Shown piece by piece: positions 9,276 to 17,018 of a stretch of 64,000 nucleotides of DNA. The notes under the pieces were generated by a model that saw only the letters and a program-made list of their open reading frames with translations, did no database searches and was not told the DNA's origin. Position numbers and translations under genes: made by a program. Position 1 is the stretch's first letter. Each line of letters starts with the position of its first letter. The DNA comes from Tistlia consotensis USBA 355 (lineage in GTDB: Bacteria; Pseudomonadota; Alphaproteobacteria; Kiloniellales; DSM-21159), in NCBI RefSeq assembly GCF_900177295.1, contig NZ_FWZX01000006.1, positions 1 through 64,000 on the forward strand, given 5' to 3'.

Positions 9276-10622
9276 ATGTCTTCCATAGAGGATTTTCTGA
9301 AAGAGAACCGGATCGAGGAGGTCGAGTGCCTGGTGCCGGACATGGCCGGCATCGCACGCGGCAAGATCCTGCCGGCGCACAAGTTCCTGAAGCAGCTCGA
9401 CGGCAACGCGCTGCGCATCCCCGAGTCGATCTTCGTCCAGACGGTCAACGGCAGCTATCCGGACGACGAGAACGTCACCGACCCGGCGACCAGCGACGTC
9501 TACCTGGTGCCCGACGTCGACACGGTGCGCCTCGTGCCCTGGTATCCCGAGCCGACGGCCCAGGTCATCTGCGACCCCTACTACTTCGACGGCAGCCCCG
9601 TGCCCTTCGCCTCGCGCCACGTGCTGAAGCGCGTCGTCTCGCTGTTCGAGGCCAAGAACTGGGTGCCGATCGTCGCCGCCGAGCTGGAGTTCTACCTCGT
9701 CGAGATCAACGAGGACGCCGACTACCCCCTGCGCCCGCCGATCGGCCGCTCGGGCCGGCGCGAGACCAGCCGGCAGGCCTACGGCGTCGACGCGGTCAAC
9801 GAGTTCGACCCGATGTTCGAGGAGATCTACGACTTCTGCGAGGCGCAGAACATCGACATCGACACCCTGGCCCACGAGGCGGGGGCAGCGCAGATGGAGA
9901 TGAACTTCAACCACGGCGAGGCCCTGGCCCAGGCCGACCAGGCCTTCCTGTTCAAGCGCACGGTCCGCGAGGCCGGCCTGCGCCACAAGGTCTACGCGAC
10001 CTTCATGGCCAAGCCGATGCAGGGCGAGCCGGGCAGCTCGATGCACGTCCACCAGTCGCTGGTCGACAGGGAGAGCCGCCGCAACCTCTTCGCCACGGCC
10101 CGCGCCGGCAAGGACACCAGCCTGTTCCTGAGCTACATTGCCGGCCTGCAGCGCCACCTGCCGGCGGCGATGCCGCTGTTCGCGCCGAACGTCAACTCCT
10201 ACCGCCGGCTGATGCCGAACACCGACGCGCCGATCAACACCCACTGGGGCTACGACAACCGCACCGTCGGCCTGCGCGTGCCGCGCTCCGGGCCGACCTC
10301 TCGGCGGGTCGAGAACCGGGTCGCCGGCGCCGACGCCAACCCCTATCTCGCGCTCGCCGGCACGCTGGCCTGCGGCTACCTCGGCATGACCCAGCGCCTG
10401 AAGCCGCGCTCGCCGATCGAGGGCTCGGCCTACCGCCTGGCCCACACCCTGCCGCGCACGCTCTACGACGCGCTCAACCGCTTCACCTCCTCCCGGCCGC
10501 TCAAGGAGGTCCTGGGCGAGACCTTCATCGACGCCGTCGAGGCGGTGAAGGACGCCGAGCTCAACGCCTACCAGGAGGTCATCTCCTCCTGGGAGCGCGA
10601 GCACCTGCTGCTCAACGTGTGA
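9276..10622 (+). CDS. puuA: Gamma-glutamylputrescine synthetase (glutamine synthetase family)
   Basis: A 448-residue glutamine-synthetase-fold ligase that joins glutamate to putrescine with ATP, the first step of the Puu pathway. The N-terminal FLKENRIEEVECLVPDMAG, the metal-site AAELEFYLVEI and PNVNSYRRLMP, and ANPYLALAGTLACGYLG mark the catalytic domain. A weak GAAGAG lies eight bases before ATG. The gene is intact, but its last 316 bp recur as a second copy 2,486 bp downstream, with a low-GC segment in between. Divergent puuB and nearby puuR support the role. Confidence 0.93.
   Translation: MSSIEDFLKENRIEEVECLVPDMAGIARGKILPAHKFLKQLDGNALRIPESIFVQTVNGSYPDDENVTDPATSDVYLVPDVDTVRLVPWYPEPTAQVICDPYYFDGSPVPFASRHVLKRVVSLFEAKNWVPIVAAELEFYLVEINEDADYPLRPPIGRSGRRETSRQAYGVDAVNEFDPMFEEIYDFCEAQNIDIDTLAHEAGAAQMEMNFNHGEALAQADQAFLFKRTVREAGLRHKVYATFMAKPMQGEPGSSMHVHQSLVDRESRRNLFATARAGKDTSLFLSYIAGLQRHLPAAMPLFAPNVNSYRRLMPNTDAPINTHWGYDNRTVGLRVPRSGPTSRRVENRVAGADANPYLALAGTLACGYLGMTQRLKPRSPIEGSAYRLAHTLPRTLYDALNRFTSSRPLKEVLGETFIDAVEAVKDAELNAYQEVISSWEREHLLLNV
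10307..10622 (+). repeat. 316-bp direct repeat, copy A (3' end of intact puuA)
   Basis: Bases 10307-10622 recur at 12793-13108 in the same orientation with one mismatch: G at 10359 versus A at 12845, Gly to Ser in the encoded protein. The match ends exactly at the last base of the puuA stop codon. Confidence 0.97.
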
Positions 10623-10804
10623 GGGATTGGCCGCCGCCGCCGGGTCATGGGTGCGCAGGATGTGCATTGCGGCCAAACGCTGCCAATCCACAAGATGGGC
10701 CGCAAGCCTCCCGCCGTCGAACCGCGTTCGGCAGACGAGCCTCCGAAGCCTCGTCTCCGGCCACCTCGCTAGCTCAGCAGCGCGGATGTGAACACATGTG
10801 CGAG

Positions 10805-11713
10805 CTAAGTAGCCACTGGTCTTGGGCCTGCCCCCACTACCGCTTCAATTCGGCGATGGAGCCGGGCCGCGAGTTCGTCAGCCGCGCTCCAATCGATGCA
10901 GTTGAACTGACGAATGTCGAAGTGCAGCTCAGGAATTTGATCTTTGCGACAGGCCCAGATCACCGGAAGGCCAAGCCCCATCGCGTACCCTGCTTCGAAA
11001 TAGACGCCCCCTCGATGGCCAGTGAAATCCGCCACTACGAAGCGTGACCTACGTATCTGCCGAATTATCTCATCATCGATCCGGTCAGCGTGTTCCACCC
11101 GGTCTACTCGGAGCGGTGAGTATCCTGCTGCGGCGACACCAACCTCAAACCCGAGATCGTAGGTCTCTTTCATGGAATCGTGGAACCACATGGCGACAAA
11201 TCCTTGCGCAGAAGCGCTCTGCGTAGCACCAAGCTCTTCGTAACGGCGATATCCGCTGAGGGTAACCTGGAGCGACGAGTCGTTCAGGGTCCGGTATCTC
11301 ACTAAGCCAGCTTCTTTCAAATACTGACAGAGAAGCGCAACCTCCTTTTTGTTCACGGAGTATGTTTCGGCAATGAGCTTTATATCATTGATGTCGCACG
11401 TCTCGCCAAGCGTACTCTCACCGTCCACAAGCGCCAACAAAAGGCGGTCGACCCTCTCTACGACGCGTGGGGGAGGCATGCGCTCTACAAAGTCTAGTCG
11501 CTCCGATGAAATCTTCGGTATGTCGCCAAGACGGTTCTGCTCCCTAACCCAGCCCGAGAGCTTAACGCGGTAGCGTTCGCGATCACGTTCCAAGACTTCT
11601 CTGGCAGAACCCGTGACAATGAACTCCCCACAACGGGGACATCGCTGACGCGTTTCGTCTCCGAATGGTGCGCCAAGCTCCCGCGCCGGTGTGCCGCAGA
11701 TTTCACATTCCAT
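10805..11713 (-). CDS. Zinc-ribbon, winged-helix, deoxyribosyltransferase-like (TIR/NDT-type) protein
   Basis: 302 residues in three parts. Residues 1-30 carry two Cys pairs, C3-x2-C6 and C25-x2-C28 (CPRCGEF), a likely zinc ribbon. Residues about 80-165 look like a winged helix (NKKEVALLCQYLKEAGLVRY). Residues about 170-285 form an alpha/beta domain with FVAMWFHDSM, then RSRFVVADFTGHRGGVYF, EAGYAMGLGLPVIWACR. The Asp and the Glu in these motifs resemble the catalytic pattern of nucleoside 2-deoxyribosyltransferases and related TIR-like domains used in nucleotide-based immunity. A purine-rich GGGGGAGGGG lies before ATG. It sits in the inserted low-GC segment. Function is unknown; an NAD- or nucleotide-cleaving effector is an inference. 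Confidence 0.75.
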   Translation of the reverse strand: MECEICGTPARELGAPFGDETRQRCPRCGEFIVTGSAREVLERDRERYRVKLSGWVREQNRLGDIPKISSERLDFVERMPPPRVVERVDRLLLALVDGESTLGETCDINDIKLIAETYSVNKKEVALLCQYLKEAGLVRYRTLNDSSLQVTLSGYRRYEELGATQSASAQGFVAMWFHDSMKETYDLGFEVGVAAAGYSPLRVDRVEHADRIDDEIIRQIRRSRFVVADFTGHRGGVYFEAGYAMGLGLPVIWACRKDQIPELHFDIRQFNCIDWSAADELAARLHRRIEAVVGAGPRPVAT

Positions 11714-12226
11714 CTTTGAATGCCCCTCCCCCTGATCGGGCAGTTACCAAGCCTAGCAGGCTCGTGGCCCTGGAGCAGCACAGCACTGAAAGCGCCGGCA
11801 TCACCGCACTTGCCGAACACATGGACGATGGGAAGGAGTCACTGCACAAACTTTACCTTGGCCAGGAGAGGTTGGCGTGTACGACTTAGACGGGCGACAC
11901 CAGTGGTCAATTTGATCGGAACGAAGGTCAAGGTGCTGGCACCAACCCAGCCCTGGCCCCCGAGACCAAAGGCTCGATACCGCCCGACGTCGCTGCCGAG
12001 GCGCTGGACGGGAAGCGCGACGCGGCATTGAGCACGAACGACCACAACCGCGCAGGCTACTACGAGACAGCCGCTCGCGGATCCCGAACAGCAGGCAGCA
12101 CAAGTAGCGCCGCCAGAAGGGGCACTCAACCGCCGGGGGAGTTTCGCGCGGCTTAGACATGGAATCTGGATGTTTCGCGTAAATCTCCGTTCCGGGAGGA
12201 TATATTGATAGCGGATTTCCCGCTGG
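11714..12226. other. Gene-poor stretch inside the inserted segment
   Basis: 513 bp without a gene that can be supported. A plus-strand frame from about 11893 to 12156 stays open and encodes a hydrophilic Asn/Thr/Asp-rich sequence, but it has no start codon and follows a stop directly. It may be a remnant of a broken gene. Minus-strand frames here are Cys/Arg-rich and look non-coding. Confidence 0.4.
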
Positions 12227-12574
12227 CTACTCTGCGTGTTTCTTGAATCCTGAGGGGAAGAAGAGAGGTGTTGTACGCAGCTCTTCTTGAGCTTGGCTGT
12301 TCAGTGGTATGTCAGAGTGTCGGTTTATCATTCCAATGGCCCAATCGCGAAGCGCAGGACTTCCGGGGACCTTCGCAGGATCATCGCGGAGCACCTGCAC
12401 CGCGATCTGCACGATCTGAGCGTCGAGTTCCCGTTGCTTTATCGCGGCTGCGAAGTTGTTGCCGATATAGAGCGCAACCAACGGCACCCCAATGGCTGCA
12501 AGCCCGGTAGCAATTGACGCGAAACCGCCCGCCGCATCCCGAAACCGGGCCCAAAAATCACGCGGTCCCTCCAT
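12227..12574 (-). CDS. Small single-pass membrane protein of unknown function
   Basis: 115 residues starting at MEGPRDFWARF. A GGAGG ribosome site lies eight bases upstream, which decides this start over one 18 codons earlier. A hydrophobic segment at about residues 16-41 (GGFASIATGLAAIGVPLVAL) is followed by a charged helix with KQRELDAQIVQIAVQVLRDD and a soluble tail. Not recognised as a known family. It lies in the inserted segment on the same strand as the zinc-ribbon protein gene, 513 bp upstream of it, and may be its partner. Confidence 0.65.
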   Translation of the reverse strand: MEGPRDFWARFRDAAGGFASIATGLAAIGVPLVALYIGNNFAAAIKQRELDAQIVQIAVQVLRDDPAKVPGSPALRDWAIGMINRHSDIPLNSQAQEELRTTPLFFPSGFKKHAE

Positions 12575-12792
12575 GCGTCTGCCTCCATTGCTCGGCAGAG
12601 CGTAGCTGCAAATCGACCAAGACGACAATTCAAGGTGTAATCAACGATCCGGAGCCCGCCGTGGTGCGGGAGGCGTGAATCTTCAACCGTCCGCAGCTGA
12701 TCACGCCGGCGGCGGCTGCGCGCTTTGTCGAGACGCTCGACGGCCGGCTCAAGCCGGCCTCGATCGACCCCCCAAGCGCTGAGCAAGCTGTA

Positions 12793-13108
12793 GGTCGAGA
12801 ACCGGGTCGCCGGCGCCGACGCCAACCCCTATCTCGCGCTCGCCAGCACGCTGGCCTGCGGCTACCTCGGCATGACCCAGCGCCTGAAGCCGCGCTCGCC
12901 GATCGAGGGCTCGGCCTACCGCCTGGCCCACACCCTGCCGCGCACGCTCTACGACGCGCTCAACCGCTTCACCTCCTCCCGGCCGCTCAAGGAGGTCCTG
13001 GGCGAGACCTTCATCGACGCCGTCGAGGCGGTGAAGGACGCCGAGCTCAACGCCTACCAGGAGGTCATCTCCTCCTGGGAGCGCGAGCACCTGCTGCTCA
13101 ACGTGTGA
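12793..13108 (+). pseudogene. Truncated second copy of the puuA 3' end (direct repeat copy B)
   Basis: 316 bp, 315 of them identical to 10307-10622, ending at the same stop codon. It encodes only about the last 104 residues of PuuA and lacks the N-terminal and most of the ATP-binding part. The sequence just upstream (up to 12792) is unrelated to puuA, so the fragment cannot give an active enzyme. The one change, GGC to AGC at 12845, turns ALAGTLACG into ALASTLACG. Confidence 0.93.
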
Positions 13109-13266
13109 CCGGGTGAACGCGCGCTGAGGTCGGCGACCACGTCGCCCAAGGCGTGTCGACGGCACCGGCCCACCTCATCCACCGGGAGAATTCCGCCGCG
13201 ACAGGGCGCCGCACCCCTGGTATCGTCGGTACCGAAACGATCGGAGCCGACACCGGGGGGCAGCCC

Positions 13267-15033
13267 GTGAGCCAGAGGCGTTTCCGCATCGCGCTGGTCA
13301 AGCCGTCGCACTACGACGACGACGGCTACGTCATCCAGTGGCTGAAGTCCTTCATCCCCTCGAACTCGCTGGCTTCGGTCCACGCCCTGATGCTCGAGGC
13401 GCGCGACCGCCGGGTGCTCGGCCCCGAGGTCGAGATCGAGATCCGCGTCCAGGACGAGACCAATACCGTGATCGATCCGGCCGGGCTGGCCGCCTGGCTG
13501 AAGGAGGCCGAGGCCGGCGGCTTCCTCGGCCTGGTCGGGGTCCAGTCGAACCAGTTCCCGCGCGCCCTCGACATCGCCCGGCCGCTGCGCACGGCCGGCG
13601 TGCCGGTGGCGATCGGCGGCTTCCACGTCTCGGGCTGTCTCGCCATGCTGCCGGAGCTGCCGCCGGACATCCGGGAAGCCAGGGAGCTCGGCTGCATCCT
13701 CTACGCCGGCGAGGCCGAGGGGCGCATGGACGCCTTCATCAAGGCCATGGCGGACGGCACGGCGGAGCCGCTCTACGACTACATGAAGGACCTGCCGGAC
13801 ATGGAGGCGGCGACCGTGCCCTTCCTGCCGCCGGAGGTGGTCAGGCGCAACGCCGGCTCCTACGCCTCCTTCGACGCCGGGCGCGGCTGCCCCTTCCAGT
13901 GCTCCTTCTGCACGATCATCAACGTCCAGGGCCGCAAGAGCCGCTTCCGCACCGCCGACGACATCGAGCGGATCATCCGCGAGAACGCGAAGCAGGGCAT
14001 CCGCCGCTTCTTCATCACCGACGACAACTTCGCCCGGAACAGGAACTGGGAGGCGATCCTCGACCGCTGCATCCGGCTGCGCGAGGTCGAGGGCATGAAC
14101 TTCAAGTTCATCATCCAGGTCGACACGCTGTGCCACAAGACGCCCGGCTTCATCGAGAAGGCGGTGCGCGCCGGCGCTCACCGGGTCTTCATCGGCCTGG
14201 AGAACGTCAACCCGGACAACCTGGCCGCCGCCAAGAAGCGCCAGAACAAGATCTGGGAATACCGGGCCATGCTGCAGGAGTGGAAGCGGCACGGCGCCAT
14301 GACCTACGCCGGCTACATCCTGGGCTTCCCGGGCGACACCCCCGAGAAGATCAGGACCGACCTCGAGATCATCCAGCGCGAGCTGCCGCTCGACCTGGTC
14401 GAGTTCTTCATCCTGACGCCGCTGCCCGGCTCGGAGGACCACCAGACGCTGACCCGCCAGGGCGCCTGGATGGATCCCGACATGAACAGGTACGACGTCG
14501 AGCACGTCGTCAGCCGGCACCCGCGGATGAGCGCCGTGGAATGGCAGGGCATCTACAACGACGCCTGGCGCCTCTTCTACACGCCGGCCCATGTCGAGAC
14601 GATCCTGCGCCGCGGCGCCGCCAACGGCCTGCCGATGGACAAGCTGCTGCTGCCGCTGGTCTGGTTCTCGGGCTTCGTGCCGATCGAGAAGGTCCACCCG
14701 CTGCAGGGCGGCTGGTTCCGCCGCAAGGTGCGCACCCAGCGCCGCCCCGGTCTGCCGATCGAGAGCCGCCTCGCCTTCTATCCGCGGCGCGCCTGGGAGG
14801 TGACCAGCCGCCATCTCCGCTGGATCGCCCTCTACCTCGCCTACGAGCGGATCCGCCGGCGCATCAGGCGCGAGGGCAGCTACGACGCCTATCGGGACAC
14901 CGCGCTGATGCCGACCGACCAGGAGGCCCTGGCCGAGCTGCAGCTGATGCAGGTCCACGGCGACCACATCGTCAAGACCTACGGCTCGCCCGAGACCCGC
15001 AAGCACCGCGAGCCCGAGGTCGCCGCGGAGTAG
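13267..15033 (+). CDS. B12-binding radical SAM protein, paralogue 1
   Basis: 588 residues. An N-terminal cobalamin-binding-like domain (about 5-185; KPSHYDDDGYVIQW, GVQSNQFPRALDIA, GGFHVSGCLAML) is followed by a radical SAM core whose 4Fe-4S cysteines lie in GCPFQCSFCTI (C208, C212, C215). Later conserved parts are FFITDDNFARN, GLENVNPDNLAAAKK and YAGYILGFPGDTPEK. The C-terminal 150 residues are rich in Arg and aromatic residues. The start is GTG after a GGGGGG tract, matching the start of the close paralogue at 58359-60116. The fold belongs to the BchE-like class of cobalamin radical SAM enzymes. Substrate unknown. Confidence 0.88.
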   Translation: MSQRRFRIALVKPSHYDDDGYVIQWLKSFIPSNSLASVHALMLEARDRRVLGPEVEIEIRVQDETNTVIDPAGLAAWLKEAEAGGFLGLVGVQSNQFPRALDIARPLRTAGVPVAIGGFHVSGCLAMLPELPPDIREARELGCILYAGEAEGRMDAFIKAMADGTAEPLYDYMKDLPDMEAATVPFLPPEVVRRNAGSYASFDAGRGCPFQCSFCTIINVQGRKSRFRTADDIERIIRENAKQGIRRFFITDDNFARNRNWEAILDRCIRLREVEGMNFKFIIQVDTLCHKTPGFIEKAVRAGAHRVFIGLENVNPDNLAAAKKRQNKIWEYRAMLQEWKRHGAMTYAGYILGFPGDTPEKIRTDLEIIQRELPLDLVEFFILTPLPGSEDHQTLTRQGAWMDPDMNRYDVEHVVSRHPRMSAVEWQGIYNDAWRLFYTPAHVETILRRGAANGLPMDKLLLPLVWFSGFVPIEKVHPLQGGWFRRKVRTQRRPGLPIESRLAFYPRRAWEVTSRHLRWIALYLAYERIRRRIRREGSYDAYRDTALMPTDQEALAELQLMQVHGDHIVKTYGSPETRKHREPEVAAE

Positions 15034-15220
15034 GCCGCCGTGCCCGGATTCCCCCGCTCCTGAGGTATCCGGTGCGGCAATATGAGGTCGTGCTCCTGCC
15101 GTCGGGCCTGCGCTAGGGGTGGCGGGCCGAGGCCCAGGCAGGCTATCTCCCCCGTGACGGCGCGGGCGTGACGCTGCCGGACGACGGCGAGACGCCCCTC
15201 ACGGCACGAGGTTCCGCGTA

Positions 15221-15895
15221 ATGGTCTTTCCCTTCTCCGTTCCGACGCGTGCACGGCGCGGGCTCGCCGCGCTGCTCGGCCTCTGCCTGCTGGCGGCCGG
15301 GCTGACCGGCTGCCGGGACGAGTCCGACTGGCACAACACCGACGTCAGCGGCAGCCTGCCGGACCTCGCCTTCACCATGACGCGCGCGGAGGACGGCAAG
15401 ACCGTCACCGCCGACGACTACCGCGGCAAGGTCGCGCTGCTCTACTTCGGCTACACCTTCTGCCCGGACATCTGCCCGCTGACCCTGGCCAACGTCGCCA
15501 AGGTGCTCGACGAGATGGGCGAGGCGGCCAAGCAGGTCCGCGTGCTGTTCGTCACGGTCGATCCGGACCGCGACACGCTGACCGTGCTCAAGGACTACAC
15601 CGCCGCCTTCGGGCCGCAGGTCGACGGCCTGCGCGGCAGCCCCGACCAGCTCGCCGCCCTGGCCCGGCGCTACCGCGTCGCCTATTCGGTCAAGCCGGGC
15701 AAGGAGGCGGGCTCCTTCGAGGTGACCCACAGCCCGGCGGTCTACGTCTTCGACCAGAAGGGCAAGGCCCGCCTGCTGGCGACCTCCCTCGACACCGCCG
15801 CGCCGGAGATCGTCGGCACCGCCGCGGACCTGAAGCGGCTGGCCGAGGGGAGCGGCGGCGGCGGTCCCTTCGCCTGGCTCCGCCGGCTGTTCTGA
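15221..15895 (+). CDS. Sco1/SenC-family copper metallochaperone lipoprotein
   Basis: 224 residues. An N-terminal signal ends at a lipobox, AAGLTGC (Cys31). The thioredoxin-like fold has the copper-binding TFCPDIC motif near residue 85 and the distal His in VTHSPAVYVFD. Sco proteins help assemble the CuA site of cytochrome c oxidase at the periplasmic face. The convergent neighbour 24 bp away is ctaG, also an oxidase assembly factor. All three copper ligands are present. Confidence 0.92.
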   Translation: MVFPFSVPTRARRGLAALLGLCLLAAGLTGCRDESDWHNTDVSGSLPDLAFTMTRAEDGKTVTADDYRGKVALLYFGYTFCPDICPLTLANVAKVLDEMGEAAKQVRVLFVTVDPDRDTLTVLKDYTAAFGPQVDGLRGSPDQLAALARRYRVAYSVKPGKEAGSFEVTHSPAVYVFDQKGKARLLATSLDTAAPEIVGTAADLKRLAEGSGGGGPFAWLRRLF

Positions 15896-15919
15896 GACTC
15901 GTCCCCGTCATCCCGCCCC

Positions 15920-16882
15920 TCATCCGGTCCACTGGGCGGCCGAGACGACCTCCTCGCCGCGGTCCTCGCCGCCGCGCCCGGCCTCGGTGCGGCGCAGGGC
16001 GTTGATCACCAGGATCAGCGCGACGACGCTCATCATCGCCGCCGGGATCCAGATGATCAGGCCGCCGAACTTCTGGTCGGTGACCGCCCCGATCGAGGGG
16101 AAGAAGCGGCCGCACCAGGCGTAGAAGGGATAGAGATCGTGGTCGCTGAAGGCGATCAGGGCGCCGATCACGATCTGCGGGAACATCACGCCGATGGCCA
16201 GCGCAGCGCGCGTGCCGAAGGAGCGCGGCGCCGGCGGCGCCGGCCGGGGGTCGAGCACCAGCGACCAGAACAGCACGCCGTCGACGACCATCGTCCAGTT
16301 CATGAAGGCGTAGAGCTGGGGATCGAGCATCGCCACGAAGTGCACCGACGGCAGCAGCCAGAGCGCGACCAGGCCGACGAACAGGAAGGCCGCGAGCAGC
16401 GGCTGCTGCAGCCGGCCGACCAGGCGGACCAGCGGCCGCCACTCGGTGATCCGTCGCAGCGGCGCCGGCATGCCGCGCTTCAGGGTCGTGCCCGGCCAGG
16501 CCAGGGCGATCAGGAAGGGCCCGAGGTGATGCATGACGATGTGCTGGACGCGGTTCAGGAAGAACATATGTTCGGCCAGGTACTCGAAGCGCGTCTGCAG
16601 CACGACGTAGATGACCAGCAACCCGGCAGCGAAGGACAGGCTGCGCCAGCGCGAGGGACGTTCGGCCGGCGCGCTGAGCGACAGGCCGCGCAGGTACCAC
16701 CAGGCGCAGAGCGTGGCGGTCAGGAACCAGGACCAGTTGAACTCCCAGGGCGCCCAGACCGGCAGCCGCGACGGAAAGCGGTGGCAGAGCCACCAGACCA
16801 GGCCGGCGACGACCAGCAACAGCGGATAGACGGCATAGTCCCTGGCCGGGACCGCGCCTGAAGGGGAAGAACCTCGTGCCAT
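15920..16882 (-). CDS. ctaG: Cytochrome c oxidase assembly protein, caa3-type CtaG family
   Basis: 320 residues with about seven membrane segments. Features of the caa3_CtaG family include HMFFLNRVQHIVMHHLGPF, with several His residues able to bind metal, VHFVAMLDPQLYAFMNW and SDHDLYPFYAWCGR. It is needed for active oxidase formation in Bacillus. The start at 16882 (MARGSSPSG) fits; longer frames upstream run into the divergent MFS promoter. It is convergent with the Sco gene. This family is distinct from the Cox11-type CtaG. Confidence 0.85.
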   Translation of the reverse strand: MARGSSPSGAVPARDYAVYPLLLVVAGLVWWLCHRFPSRLPVWAPWEFNWSWFLTATLCAWWYLRGLSLSAPAERPSRWRSLSFAAGLLVIYVVLQTRFEYLAEHMFFLNRVQHIVMHHLGPFLIALAWPGTTLKRGMPAPLRRITEWRPLVRLVGRLQQPLLAAFLFVGLVALWLLPSVHFVAMLDPQLYAFMNWTMVVDGVLFWSLVLDPRPAPPAPRSFGTRAALAIGVMFPQIVIGALIAFSDHDLYPFYAWCGRFFPSIGAVTDQKFGGLIIWIPAAMMSVVALILVINALRRTEAGRGGEDRGEEVVSAAQWTG

Positions 16883-17018
16883 CGAACGCTTCGACTCTCT
16901 CGGCAAGCTGCGCCGGCGTGACCGGGCGGGCGGTCGCGCGCGGCCGCGCCACCTTACGGCCCCGCGCCGCGAACGCCAGGGGGACTTTGGTCGCGCCGAA
17001 CGGCCGGGCGACCGTTCG

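Larger units (their letters stand above)
10623..12792. mobile_element. 2.17-kb low-GC inserted segment between puuA repeats
   Basis: This segment is clearly poorer in GC than its neighbours and has different codon use (for example ATA, TTT and AGT codons that flanking genes avoid). It is bounded on both sides by the 316-bp puuA repeat. It holds two genes on the minus strand (10805-11713 and 12227-12574). No integrase, transposase or terminal inverted repeat was recognised. A short pair GGATTGGC/GCCAATCC lies near the left end. The mechanism of entry is unknown, and the label mobile element rests on composition and the flanking duplication. Confidence 0.6.

Noticed and set aside
10623-10690. 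GGATTGGC/GCCAATCC inverted pair as a transposon end
   Set aside because: The arms are only eight bases, about 50 bp apart, and have no partner at the right end of the segment.
11801-12160. Minus-strand frames of 96-119 codons inside the inserted segment
   Set aside because: They are Cys/Arg/Ser-rich, overlap each other in different frames and lack ribosome sites.
12872-13108. A 78-codon frame identical to the PuuA C-terminus as a stand-alone gene
   Set aside because: It is the truncated duplicate of puuA, beginning at an internal Met codon without a ribosome site.
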